Shown: piece by piece, positions 1 to 8,788 of the stretch
How positions within the stretch are numbered: position 1 is the first letter of the stretch
Layout of the letters: every line of letters starts with the position of its first letter
From: Streptomyces tauricus
GTDB lineage: Bacteria; Actinomycetota; Actinomycetes; Streptomycetales; Streptomycetaceae
Reading direction: 5' to 3'
DNA length: 64,000 nucleotides
Assembly (NCBI RefSeq): GCF_014650955.1
Contig: NZ_BMVY01000030.1
Span: 1 to 64,000 of the forward strand
Program-made: the position numbers and the translations under genes
The notes under the pieces: generated by a model
What the model saw: the letters and a program-made list of their open reading frames with translations, nothing else
Told to the model about the DNA's origin: nothing
Database searches by the model: none

Positions 1-2017
1 ACGCCGACCTCGGCCATCGCTTCGACCACGGCGGGTTGACGGTGTCGGCGGGGGCGGAGCCGCAGCCGAGGGCGCCCCGGGAGCTGCCGCGCCGGCCGGG
101 ACCCCGGGCGACTCCCTGCCGGGCGGCGACCCGCCCAGCGGGTCCTCGCTGGGCGCCGCCCTCGCCGCCCTGCCCGTCGGGACCCGGCTGAGCGTCAGGA
201 CCGAGCAGGGGGAGGTCCGGGAGTCCGTCGAGCGGCTGCCGGTCGGGGTGCACGAGCTGGAGGCCGCCGCCCCCGACGGACGTACCGCGCGGGCGCATCT
301 CGTCGTCGCCCCGTCGAGGCTGCCCGCGCCTCCGGGGCGTTCGTACGGGCTGCTCGTGCAGGTCTACTCGCTGCTCTCCCGGCGCTCCTGGGGCATGGGC
401 GACCTCGGCGACCTCGCCGAACTGACGGCCTGGGCCGGACGGGCGCTCGGCGCCGGTTTCGTCCAGGTCAACCCGATGCACGCGGCCGTGCCGGGCGCAC
501 CCACCGACCCCTCCCCGTACCGGCCCTCCTCGCGCCGCTACCCCGACCCCGTGCACCTGCGCGTCGAGGACGTCCCCGAGTTCGCGTACGTCGACGAGGG
601 GGACAGGGAACGGCTCCTCGCGCTGCTGACGCGGGCCCGCCGGCTGCGCGAATCCGTGCTCGACAAGGGCGCGTTGATCGACCGCGACGCCGTGTGGGAG
701 CTCAAGCGCGAGGCCCTTGAGCTGGTCCGGGAGGTACCGCTCGGGCCCGGCCGCCGGGCCGCCTACTGCGACTTCCTCGCCGAGGAGGGCGAGGCCCTTG
801 AGGACCACGCCACCTGGTACGCCCTCGCGGAGGTGTACGGCTCCGACTGGACGCGGTGGCCGCAGGGCCTGCGCGACCCCCGCTCCGCCGAAACCGCCCG
901 CGCCCGCGCCGAGTTGATGGACCGCGTCGACTTCCACAGCCGGCTCGCCTGGCTGACGGACGCCCAGCTCGCCGCCGCCCAGCGCAGCGCCCGCGACGCC
1001 GGTATGGACGTGGGGCTCGTGCACGACCTCGCCGTGGGGGTCCACCCGAACGGCGCCGACGCCTGGGCGCAGCAGGAGTACTTCGCGGCCGGCATGTCGG
1101 TCGGCGCGCCCCCGGACGCGTTCAGCGTCCAGGGCCAGGACTGGGGGCTGCCGCCCTGGCGCCCGGACCGGCTCGCCGAGTCCGGCTACGCTCCGTACCG
1201 CAGGCTCCTGCGCGCCCTCTTCCGGTACGCGGGCGCGCTGCGGATCGACCACGTCATGGGTCTCTTCCGCCTCTGGTGGGTCCCGCAGGGCCGCCCGGCC
1301 ACCGAGGGCACCTACGTCCGCTACGACGCCGAGGCCATGCTCGCGATCCTCGTCCTGGAGGCCTCCCGCGCCGGGGCCCTGGTGATCGGCGAGGACCTCG
1401 GCACGGTGGAACCGGGGGTGCGCGAGACCTTGCAGGAGCACGGCGTGCTCGGCACCTCCGTCCTCTGGTTCGAACGCGACTGGGACGGTACGGGCCTGCC
1501 GCTGCCCCCGGAGAGCTGGCGCGCCGACTGCCTCGCCACCGCCACCACCCACGACCTGCCGCCCACCGCGTCCCGCCTCACCGGCGACCACGTCGAACTC
1601 CGCGACCGGCTGGGCCTGTTGACCCGCCCGGTGGGCGAGGAGCGGGCCGAGGCGGCCGCGGACGTGGGGGAGTGGCTGGCGCTGCTCACCCGGCTCGGGC
1701 TGCTGCAGGGGGCCGCCGGGGGTGTCTCGGAGCAGTCGGAGGAGGCGGAGATCCAGGCCGTGCACCGGTTCCTGCTGCGCACTCCCGCCCGGCTCGTCGG
1801 GGTCTGGCTCCCGGACGCCGTCGGCGACCGCCGCCCGCAGAACCTGCCGGGCACCTGGGACCAGTACCCGAACTGGCGCCTGCCCGTCGCCGACGCCGAG
1901 GGCCATCCCGTCACCCTGGAGGAACTGGCCGCCTCCCCACGGCTGCACGCCCTCGTCGAGGTGCTGCGCGAGGACGGGGCGGACCGGGTCACCGACGGCC
2001 GGGGACCCTCCGCGTGA
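1..2017 (+). CDS. malQ: 4-alpha-glucanotransferase (amylomaltase), 5' end outside window
   Basis: GH77 disproportionating enzyme that transfers 1,4-glucan segments between maltodextrins in the cytoplasm. The frame is open from the first bases, and the translated N-terminal part resembles the extra N-terminal domain of actinobacterial MalQ, so the gene begins before the window. Visible GH77 landmarks are GSD-type substrate loop region (DPSPYRPSSRR), the nucleophile motif LRIDHVMGLFRLWW, the acid/base motif IGEDLGTV, and the THDLPP segment. It is a housekeeping carbon-metabolism gene and probably marks the left flank of the inserted antibiotic cluster. Family assignment is secure; only the start is unknown. 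Confidence 0.95.
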   Translation, partial: RRPRPSLRPRRVDGVGGGGAAAEGAPGAAAPAGTPGDSLPGGDPPSGSSLGAALAALPVGTRLSVRTEQGEVRESVERLPVGVHELEAAAPDGRTARAHLVVAPSRLPAPPGRSYGLLVQVYSLLSRRSWGMGDLGDLAELTAWAGRALGAGFVQVNPMHAAVPGAPTDPSPYRPSSRRYPDPVHLRVEDVPEFAYVDEGDRERLLALLTRARRLRESVLDKGALIDRDAVWELKREALELVREVPLGPGRRAAYCDFLAEEGEALEDHATWYALAEVYGSDWTRWPQGLRDPRSAETARARAELMDRVDFHSRLAWLTDAQLAAAQRSARDAGMDVGLVHDLAVGVHPNGADAWAQQEYFAAGMSVGAPPDAFSVQGQDWGLPPWRPDRLAESGYAPYRRLLRALFRYAGALRIDHVMGLFRLWWVPQGRPATEGTYVRYDAEAMLAILVLEASRAGALVIGEDLGTVEPGVRETLQEHGVLGTSVLWFERDWDGTGLPLPPESWRADCLATATTHDLPPTASRLTGDHVELRDRLGLLTRPVGEERAEAAADVGEWLALLTRLGLLQGAAGGVSEQSEEAEIQAVHRFLLRTPARLVGVWLPDAVGDRRPQNLPGTWDQYPNWRLPVADAEGHPVTLEELAASPRLHALVEVLREDGADRVTDGRGPSA

Positions 2018-2118
2018 GCCCCCGCACGCCGTCCGGCGGCCGGCACCGCAGCCGGTGCCGCACCCCGTACGGCACCCCCGGGCGCGCGGCCGCGACAGGA
2101 GTTCGCTACGTTTGCACC

Positions 2119-2415
2119 GTGGACAAGAAGAACGCCCTGCGCGCCGGCGCCCTGGCTGCCGGTACGACGCTGATGATGCTGCTGATGTCGGCCCCCGCGC
2201 TCGCGCTGACGCCCGACGACGGCGACGACCCCGGTCAGGGGCTGAGCGTCATCGAGACGCTGGGCCTCTATGTCGTGGCGCCGATCGGGCTGTTCGCGCT
2301 GATCGCCGGACTGGTCTGGGTGCTCGACGGTTCGTCGGACCGCGAGCCGAGGCGCAAGCCGGGAGGCAAGGGCCAGGGCAAGATGCAGGGCCCGGACCAG
2401 GTCCGCGCCTCCTGA
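2119..2415 (+). CDS. small membrane protein with signal-like N-terminus
   Basis: A 98-aa protein of unknown function. It has a basic start (MDKKNALRAG), a hydrophobic segment ending ALALT that looks like a signal peptide or first membrane helix (residues about 9-30), an acidic spacer with DDGDD, a second clear membrane helix (about 48-68, containing LYVVAPIGLFALIAGLVWVL), and a basic cytoplasmic tail rich in Lys and Arg. GTG is chosen as start because it gives the signal-like N-terminus. It lies about 100 bp after malQ and before a strong hairpin. Such small proteins are common in Streptomyces, and I cannot assign a role. Confidence 0.7.
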   Translation: MDKKNALRAGALAAGTTLMMLLMSAPALALTPDDGDDPGQGLSVIETLGLYVVAPIGLFALIAGLVWVLDGSSDREPRRKPGGKGQGKMQGPDQVRAS

Positions 2416-2449
2416 CCCCGGTTCCCCACCGAGATCTGAGAGTTCCCTC

Positions 2450-2513
2450 CGAGGGCACCGTCCTCGCACCCGTACGCGACCGAAGTCGTACGGGGGCGAG
2501 AACGGTGCCCTCG
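2450..2513. terminator. long imperfect stem-loop
   Basis: Arms of about 27 nt (2450-2476 and 2487-2513) begin CGAGGGCACCGT and end ACGGTGCCCTCG, enclosing a 10-nt loop with a few mismatches. It sits between the small membrane protein gene and the following monooxygenase gene and would terminate transcription from the left. There is no long T-run, as is usual in Streptomyces terminators. Confidence 0.6.
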
Positions 2514-2650
2514 GCGTGTTCCGGGAAGCGCCCTAGGGTGGCGGACAGACGTCGGCCGACGCGTCCGCGCCATCTGTCAGCTGTACCTGTCACCTGCGAC
2601 CCGCCGCCGGCCGGCGACCCCGACCGGAACCGCCGGCATCAGGAGGCCGC

Positions 2651-4126
2651 ATGAACGGCACTGTCCGCAACGTCATCGTCGTCGGCGCGGGACCAACCGG
2701 GCTGCTGCTCGCGGGTGACCTCGCGAGCGCGGGTGTCCCCGTCACCCTTGTCGAGCGGCGGCCGCACGGGATCAGCAACCTCTCCCGTGCCTTCATCCTG
2801 CACGCCCGCACGCTGGAGCAGCTCGACGCGCGGGGCCTCGCCGACGAACTGGAGGCCAAGGGCCGGACCCTCGACCGGCTGCGGCTCTTCGGCCGGCTGA
2901 CCGTCGACCTCACCACCCTCCCCTCCCGCTTCCGGCACCTCCTGGTCCTGCCGCAGTACGAGGTGGAGAAGGCGCTGGAGCGGCGGGCCGTGGAGGCCGG
3001 GGTGCGGTTCGTGTACGAGACCGAGGCGACGGGCCTCGTACAGGACGCGGACGGGGTGACCCTGCGGGTGCGCGGAGCCGGCGGGGAGGCCGACGAACTG
3101 CGGGCCGCGTACGTCGTCGGGACGGACGGGATGCGCAGTGCCGTGCGGGAGGCGGTGGGGCTGCCCTTCCCCGGCCGGTCGGTGATCCGGTCCGTCGTCC
3201 TCGCCGACGTGCGGCTCGCCGAGCAGCCCGAGACGCTGCTGACGGTGAACGCGGTCGGGGACGCGTTCGCGTTCCTCGCGCCGTTCGGGGACGGCTACCA
3301 CCGGGTGATCGGCTGGCACCGGGGCCGCGATGTCGCCGACGGCGAGCCCCTCGGTCTCGACGAGGTCAGGGAGATCACCAGGCTCGCGCTCGGCCGTGAC
3401 TTCGGTATGCACGACGCCCGTTGGATGTCCCGCTTCCACAGCGACGAGCGGCAGGCCCCGGCGTACCGGGTGGACCGCGTGTTCCTCGCCGGGGACGCCG
3501 CGCACGTGCACACCCCGGCCGGCGGCCAGGGACTGAACACCGGCCTCCAGGACGCCGCCAACCTGAGCTGGAAGCTGGCGGCGGCGATCGACGGGTACGC
3601 GGGCGAAGGCCTGCTGGACACCTACCAGGCGGAGCGCCACCCGGTCGGCAGGTCCGTGCTGCGCAGCAGCGGCGGGATCGTCCGGCTCGCGATGGCGAAA
3701 CGCCCCTGGACACTCGCGTCCCGCGCGCTGCTCACCACGTTCCTCGACCACGCCCGCCCGGCCCGCACGCGCATGGTGGGCCAGGTCACCGGGATCGGCT
3801 ACGCGTACCCGGCCCCGCGCGGCGCCCACCCGCTGGTCGGCAGGCGCGTCCCGGACGTGGCCCTGCGGGACGGCCGCCTGTACGAGGCCCTGCGGGACGG
3901 CAGGTTCGTCCTCGTCGCGCCCGCCACCGGGACCGGCGACCCGGCCACCCCCGCCACCCGGACCGGCACCCCCACCCGCAAGGACCGGCTCACCGTCGTG
4001 ACCTGGGCGAGCGGCCGGCGTACGAGCCTGCTGGTCCGGCCGGACGGGTACGCGGCCTGGGCGGCGGAATCGGCCACCGCCGAGGAGACCGAGGCGGCGC
4101 TGGCCGAGGCCGTCGGTCGGGACTGA
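2651..4126 (+). CDS. FAD-dependent aromatic hydroxylase (PheA/TfdB-type)
   Basis: A 491-aa class A flavoprotein monooxygenase. The N-terminal Rossmann motif VVGAGPTGLLLAGDL, the DG motif GTDGMRSAVREAVG (about residues 158-171) and the GD motif LAGDAAHVHTPAGGQGLNTG (about 279-298) are all present, so FAD and NAD(P)H binding look intact. A GGAGG Shine-Dalgarno sequence lies 6-7 nt before the ATG. Relatives include polyketide hydroxylases such as anthracycline 11-hydroxylases (DnrF/RdmE class) as well as catabolic phenol hydroxylases. Its position 5 kb outside the core cluster, after a terminator-like hairpin, leaves membership in the pathway open. If it belongs, it could hydroxylate the aglycone at C-11. 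Confidence 0.8.
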   Translation: MNGTVRNVIVVGAGPTGLLLAGDLASAGVPVTLVERRPHGISNLSRAFILHARTLEQLDARGLADELEAKGRTLDRLRLFGRLTVDLTTLPSRFRHLLVLPQYEVEKALERRAVEAGVRFVYETEATGLVQDADGVTLRVRGAGGEADELRAAYVVGTDGMRSAVREAVGLPFPGRSVIRSVVLADVRLAEQPETLLTVNAVGDAFAFLAPFGDGYHRVIGWHRGRDVADGEPLGLDEVREITRLALGRDFGMHDARWMSRFHSDERQAPAYRVDRVFLAGDAAHVHTPAGGQGLNTGLQDAANLSWKLAAAIDGYAGEGLLDTYQAERHPVGRSVLRSSGGIVRLAMAKRPWTLASRALLTTFLDHARPARTRMVGQVTGIGYAYPAPRGAHPLVGRRVPDVALRDGRLYEALRDGRFVLVAPATGTGDPATPATRTGTPTRKDRLTVVTWASGRRTSLLVRPDGYAAWAAESATAEETEAALAEAVGRD

Positions 4127-4214
4127 ACGACCGTCCCCGGGCGTCGTATAACGCCGTTCGAGGGGTCGGCCGAAAGAGGAAATCGACGCGGTTAACAGGG
4201 GTGATTGAATCTGT

Positions 4215-4260
4215 GACTTCCTTTCGGAAACGGAACCCCGACGGGAAGTCAACCGAAAGG
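4215..4260. promoter_or_regulatory. two interleaved dyads upstream of response regulator
   Basis: CCTTTCGG (4220-4227) pairs with CCGAAAGG (4253-4260), and GACTTCC (4215-4221) pairs with GGAAGTC (4244-4250). They lie about 100 bp before the response-regulator start in an AT-richer stretch. They could be regulator operators or an RNA hairpin; function is not proven. Confidence 0.35.
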
Positions 4261-4350
4261 CAAGGAACTTGGCGCTTCGAAGCCTTGTTCTGGCTTTCCG
4301 GATGAGAGTATGGGGCCTGGGCGACCTGTGTGCGGTCGATGTGGGGGGCC

Positions 4351-4956
4351 ATGATAAAGATTCTGATCGCCGAGGACATGGCGATGCTGCGCCGGGCGCT
4401 GGCCGAACTTCTGTCGCTGGAAGCGGACTTCGAGGTGGTGGCCGAAGTCGACCGCGGGGACGAGATCGTTCCGAGGGCGCGGGCCCTGCAGCCCGACGTG
4501 GCCGTGCTCGACATCGGCCTGCCCGGTATGGACGGCATCTCCGCCGCCGCCGCGCTCGGCACGGCCGTGCCCGCCTGCCGGATCCTCATGCTCACGGGCC
4601 TCGGCAACCCCAGCACGCTGCGGCGGGCGCTGGCCACCCGCGCCACGGGCTTTCTGCGCAAGGACGCCGATCCCACCCAACTCGTGGGCGCCATCCGCGC
4701 GGTGGCCGCGGGCAAGCGGGCCGTCGACCCCCAACTGGCGGTGGCGGCACTGGAAGACGTGACACAGCCGCTGGCCCCCCGTGAGCTGGAGGTCCTGCGG
4801 CTGGCCGCCGCGGGCGAGGGCACCGCGGCCATCGCCCGCCGGCTGTTCCTCTCGCCGGGCACCGTGCGCAACTACCTCAGCAGCGCCGTGGTCAAACTGA
4901 GCGCCCGCAACCGCATGGACGCGGTACGCATCGCCCGCGAGGGCGGCTGGATCTGA
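4351..4956 (+). CDS. NarL/DesR-family response regulator
   Basis: A 201-aa two-component response regulator. The receiver domain (about 1-120) has the acidic pair ED at 8-9, the phospho-acceptor Asp54 in VAVLDIGLPGMDG, the Thr of LMLTGL and the Lys of FLRKDA. The C-terminal LuxR-type helix-turn-helix (about 138-201, LAPRELEVLRLAAAGEG) should bind DNA. Upstream GTG/ATG codons exist in frame at 4330 and 4339, but ATG 4351 gives the canonical MIKILIAED start. It is tail-to-tail with the histidine kinase on the opposite strand, not co-transcribed as is usual. Close neighbours suggest control of the YcaO/peptide locus. Confidence 0.9.
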   Translation: MIKILIAEDMAMLRRALAELLSLEADFEVVAEVDRGDEIVPRARALQPDVAVLDIGLPGMDGISAAAALGTAVPACRILMLTGLGNPSTLRRALATRATGFLRKDADPTQLVGAIRAVAAGKRAVDPQLAVAALEDVTQPLAPRELEVLRLAAAGEGTAAIARRLFLSPGTVRNYLSSAVVKLSARNRMDAVRIAREGGWI

Positions 4957-4991
4957 CCCCTGCCGCGCGGCTCGGGGCACCGTCGCGCGGC

Positions 4992-6263
4992 TCAGGCCAC
5001 CGTCGCCGAGTCGCGCAGTTCGCTCTCCGGCGGGTGCGCCGGGGGGCGGGCGGGTGCGGCGGCGGTGCGGAGGAAGGGGCGCTTGGACTCGTGGGCCCCG
5101 GCCGGAAGCGGAACGACCGCCGTCAGCGAGAACCACTTGTCGTCCATGATCTTGACGCTGAGCCTGCCGTCGACCGCTTCGATGCGTTCGCGAAGGTTGG
5201 TGAGTCCGCTTCCGGGCCGCGTACCGCCGGCGGGGCCGGACGGACGCGCGGGGATTCCGTCGTTGGTCACGATCAGTCCGACGGCGCCCGGTTCGCGGCT
5301 GAGCTGCACGACGCAGGTGCCGACCCTGCTGTGCCGGAGCATGTTGGTGATCCCCTCGCGCAGCACCGTCGCCAGCGTGGTCTCTATATGGGGCGGCAGC
5401 GGACCGGCCCCGCCGCGGAAGACGGCGTGTATGCCCATGTCCTTGAGGGTCGCGAAGACGGTGTCGACCTCCGCGGTCAGTGACATGGCGCGGTAGGTCT
5501 GCGAGACGGCCCGTACGTCGGCGAAGGCCCGCTGGGTGGTGTCCAGGATCTCCGTCAGCTCCTGGTGGAGCCGGGCGTGCTTGGAGGGCGGCAGCCGCCG
5601 CGCGAGTTCGCACTTGAAGGCGATGGTGGTCAGGCTGATGCCCAGCAGGTCGTGCAGATCGCGGGAGAACCGCAGCCGCTCCGCCTCCAGGGCCATCCGG
5701 GTCAGCTCGCTCCGGGAGCGGTGGGCCTCCTGGACGAGCCGGGTCAGCTCGGAGAGTCCGTACACCACCAGGCCGGTCAGCGCGGTCGCCACCGTTCCGT
5801 ACCAGATCGAACCGCGGCCCATGCCGGTCTCCAGCACCAGCAGGCTGGCCGATCCCACGGCCGCCGCGTACGCGGGCCACTTCCAGCGGGCGGGCAGCAC
5901 GAGCAGTGCGGAACCGGCGAGGAAGCCGGGGGCGGCGAGCCAGGCCTCGGCGTAGACGAGAAACGGAAGGTACGTCAGGAGCGCCTGGAACCCGAGGGTC
6001 CAGTACTGCCTGCGGGCCAGCCGGGGCGACAGATGGGGAAAGGAATGCGCCAGTTGGAGCCCGTAGACGAGGAGCAGGGTGGTGATGCCCGTGCCCAGCC
6101 TGAGAGGTGAGGGGTGGCCCTCCACCAGGTAGGTCACGCCGATGCCGAAGAAGGCCACGAGGACCGCGAAGGTGATGGCGATGGAGGTGCCGCGAGCGAG
6201 GTGCCTGCTTCGCGCGTCCTCATGATCGACGCGCGCACCGTCATGCAGGGCAGAACCTTGCAT
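4992..6263 (-). CDS. DesK-like sensor histidine kinase
   Basis: A 423-aa membrane sensor kinase. About six hydrophobic helices fill residues 25-175. The HisKA_3 dimerisation motif RFSRDLHDLLGISLTT carries the phospho-acceptor His204, and a C-terminal HATPase domain follows (N box in LREGITNMLRHS, G box GSGLTNLRERIEAVDG). No large extracellular domain is visible, so sensing is probably within the membrane or its surface. It is probably the partner of the facing response regulator. Its 3' end is 35 bp from that gene. The upstream region also holds the 3' end of the YcaO gene, which could continue into it on the same strand. Confidence 0.9.
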   Translation of the reverse strand: MQGSALHDGARVDHEDARSRHLARGTSIAITFAVLVAFFGIGVTYLVEGHPSPLRLGTGITTLLLVYGLQLAHSFPHLSPRLARRQYWTLGFQALLTYLPFLVYAEAWLAAPGFLAGSALLVLPARWKWPAYAAAVGSASLLVLETGMGRGSIWYGTVATALTGLVVYGLSELTRLVQEAHRSRSELTRMALEAERLRFSRDLHDLLGISLTTIAFKCELARRLPPSKHARLHQELTEILDTTQRAFADVRAVSQTYRAMSLTAEVDTVFATLKDMGIHAVFRGGAGPLPPHIETTLATVLREGITNMLRHSRVGTCVVQLSREPGAVGLIVTNDGIPARPSGPAGGTRPGSGLTNLRERIEAVDGRLSVKIMDDKWFSLTAVVPLPAGAHESKRPFLRTAAAPARPPAHPPESELRDSATVA

Positions 6264-6488
6264 CTCTTCCCCCCGGACGAACCGAACGAATTAGTGAGTC
6301 AGGTTGTGCCGTGCCCACCCTCTCACGGCATACCGGGAGGATGAGAAGTCGCCATCGATAGTAATCGATCGAAACCGCTCAGAAGCGGAACTCGGTGGGG
6401 TGGAGTGTGCTTCGGGCTCCCTAATGGAAGAAGACCGTCCACGAAGTGAAAAGGTTTGCTCCAGCCTGTGAAAACAAGCGGAGGATTT

Positions 6489-6507
6489 CATTCCGTAAAG
6501 AGGAATG
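6489..6507 (-). terminator. short stem-loop after the YcaO gene
   Basis: CATTCC (6489-6494) and GGAATG (6502-6507) can pair around a 7-nt loop immediately downstream of the YcaO stop. It is a weak terminator or attenuator. Partial read-through into the histidine kinase gene is possible. Confidence 0.3.
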
Positions 6508-6517
6508 CTTCCTTCCG

Positions 6518-8788
6518 TCACAAGTGCAGGGGAAAGGGATTCAGTTCGGCGAAGTCCGTCGGGCGGGACAGCCGGCCGAGCGCGACCGGTACGTCGAACA
6601 GCCGGCCCGGGCCGAATCCCGCCCAGTGCGGGCGCAGACCGGGGATCAGCACCTTGGCGACGGGCAGCTCCACATCGGGACGGGTCTGGTCGAGGACGAG
6701 GACGTCGAGGCCGTGCCGGCGCAACAGTCCGACCAGCGCCACGGCCTGGGCCGCGGCGTCGGCGGGCGGGCGCGGCGCGGCGGGCGGCGGGGCGGAGCGG
6801 CGGGCGGCGGGCAGCAGATAGGGCTGACCTGCGGTCGTGGCGTGCCGGAACCAGTCGAGGGCCTCCGGGTCGTCACCGGTGTAGGCGGTTCCCCCGTCGG
6901 CCGGCTCGGCCGTCAACGGCGGCAGCATCTGGTTGAGTTCGGTCAGCGCCCGGCGCAGCGCGATCCGCGCGTCGAAGTGCGCGCCGAAGCCCAGCACGAT
7001 GTCCTCGGCAGGTGTGCCGATCCGCGCCGACACGGCCGCGACCACGGGGATCCCGAGGTCGGACGTGAGGTCGAGGGCCCACACCGACCGCCCCATGGCC
7101 CTGAGTGAGGCCCGGGTCCGGGTGATCCACTCGTCCCGCCCGTCGAGGACCACACCGGGCTGCCGGGTGCGGTTGTACCACCACAGGGCGACCGCGTCCC
7201 GCTCCACCAGCTCCAGGCAGCCGTGTACGACGGCGTCCTCCAGGCTGGTGCCCGCGGCGGCCCCGTTGGAGGTGGCCCGGCAGTAACGATTCTCCGCGTC
7301 CGGGGCGTTGTAGTAGAGCAGGCTCGTGGGCGCCAGCCGCTGCCGCCGCTCGGTCAGTGACCAGACGGGCGTCCAGTCGAGCGGGGCGTCCTCGTCGAAG
7401 GGCTCGGTCACCTGGTGGAAGGGACCGTGCGCGCGGTTCCAGGCCGCCCGGTCCGCGAACTGCCGCCGGTCGAAGAGCTGGACGGTGTCCGGGTGGACGG
7501 CCCGCGGCGCCAGCTCGCGGTAACTGCCGCGCAGGCGCGGCTCGTCGCCCTGGAAGTAGCCGCTGTACCGCTCAAGGGCCTCGGCCAGCGCACTCACCTT
7601 CGCGTGGGCCTCGGTGACGCCCTTGCCCGAACCCGGGCTGCGCAGCGGTGTGTGCAGCGCGGGCGGCGGCTGGGCCGGGTCCCAGGGCGGCTGGGCGCCC
7701 GCGTGGAAGCAGTTGAGGAACTCCGGCCCCCGCGGGTCCCGGCGGATCTCGCCGACCAGACCGGTGACCGGGTCCACGAGATGGCCGTACCGGTCGAGGA
7801 CCTCGTCGGGGCCGGCCGTCCGGTGGCCTCCTCCGCCGGTGTCGCGCACCGGCCGCGGGGACAGTACGACGGGGGCCGAGACCCGGTCGCGTACGAGATG
7901 GGGGTCGCCACAGCGGGCGCACTGCGGGCGGCGCCGTACGGGATGGCGGCTGCTCTGCAGGGTGCGCGTGTCCAGCCGCCACAGGGTGCCCTGCTGGGGG
8001 TCGCGGTGCCCGGCGAGCCACTTCGCGGCCTCCAGCAGGGCCAGGTGCAGGGCCGCCGCCCGGCCCGTCGGCAGATACGAGGGCCGGTGCCCGGCCGGCC
8101 CGCCGCGCCCGAGCCGGTGCTGGACGTACGCCTCGCTGCGCCGCCGCAGCCGCAGCCGGTCCGCGAGACAGCTCCAGCAGGGACCCTCGCCGGGGGAGAA
8201 GAACGGGCCCACCCACAGGTGGGTGCCGCTCGCCCGCACGGGCAGCCAACTGGTGCCCGTGGCACGGTGTTCCGCGTCCAGGGCGCTCAGCCGCGGATCG
8301 AGGTAGTCGTGGCACAGCGCCAGGGTCAGATCGGCGGGCCCGCCCACGGCGGCCGGACGCAGTCCGGCCGCCGCCACGGCCTCGCGCAGGGTCCCGCCGG
8401 TGTCCTCGGTGAGGTCGACCGGGGCCAGCCGCCCGCCCCGGCCGTCGTCGGGTCCCGCCGCGAGCCCGGTGAGGGCCCAGTAGGCGCGCTCCTCGGGCCC
8501 GGCGCGTCCGTCCGGCGGATAGGCGGACAGCAGACCCGCGTCCAGCAGCCTGGCCACGAGCCGTTCGGTGCGGTCGGGTGACAGCCGGGGCGCCGCGTCG
8601 GCGACGATCCGGGGCAGGTCGCGGCTGCCGTCGAGCAGCGGGGCGAGCAGCGCGACCTGCTCCCCGCCGAGCGTGGTCACCCGGTCCTCGGTCATCAGGA
8701 ACACGGGCTCCCCCGGCGCCGATTCGACCCGCAGGTGCGGTGCGAACCCCAGCCGGGGGAGCCCGTCGTCCGGGGTCGGCAGGTTCAT
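6518..8788 (-). CDS. fused E1-like/YcaO cyclodehydratase (TOMM/SagD family)
   Basis: A 756-aa enzyme expected to convert Cys, Ser or Thr of a RiPP precursor into azolines using ATP. Residues 1-95 look like the peptide-binding/winged part. The E1-like region (about 95-320) carries two zinc-type cysteine pairs, CWSC at 204-207 and CARC at 290-293. The YcaO domain starts near 350. Its ATP-binding signature SGKGVTEAHAKVSALAEALE begins at 387 and continues into RYSG, and a second Glu-rich motif LEDAVVHGCLELVERDAVAL follows. The C-terminus NPFPLHL resembles the Pro-rich C-terminal motif of azoline-forming YcaO proteins. Its ATG overlaps the stop of the 59-aa precursor gene (ATGA), so translation is coupled. 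No dehydrogenase, protease or dedicated transporter gene is adjacent. Confidence 0.88.
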   Translation of the reverse strand: MNLPTPDDGLPRLGFAPHLRVESAPGEPVFLMTEDRVTTLGGEQVALLAPLLDGSRDLPRIVADAAPRLSPDRTERLVARLLDAGLLSAYPPDGRAGPEERAYWALTGLAAGPDDGRGGRLAPVDLTEDTGGTLREAVAAAGLRPAAVGGPADLTLALCHDYLDPRLSALDAEHRATGTSWLPVRASGTHLWVGPFFSPGEGPCWSCLADRLRLRRRSEAYVQHRLGRGGPAGHRPSYLPTGRAAALHLALLEAAKWLAGHRDPQQGTLWRLDTRTLQSSRHPVRRRPQCARCGDPHLVRDRVSAPVVLSPRPVRDTGGGGHRTAGPDEVLDRYGHLVDPVTGLVGEIRRDPRGPEFLNCFHAGAQPPWDPAQPPPALHTPLRSPGSGKGVTEAHAKVSALAEALERYSGYFQGDEPRLRGSYRELAPRAVHPDTVQLFDRRQFADRAAWNRAHGPFHQVTEPFDEDAPLDWTPVWSLTERRQRLAPTSLLYYNAPDAENRYCRATSNGAAAGTSLEDAVVHGCLELVERDAVALWWYNRTRQPGVVLDGRDEWITRTRASLRAMGRSVWALDLTSDLGIPVVAAVSARIGTPAEDIVLGFGAHFDARIALRRALTELNQMLPPLTAEPADGGTAYTGDDPEALDWFRHATTAGQPYLLPAARRSAPPPAAPRPPADAAAQAVALVGLLRRHGLDVLVLDQTRPDVELPVAKVLIPGLRPHWAGFGPGRLFDVPVALGRLSRPTDFAELNPFPLHL

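Noticed and set aside
6354..6369. ATCGAT...ATCGAT element upstream of the kinase gene
   Set aside because: It is short, imperfect and isolated; it is not distinguishable from chance.
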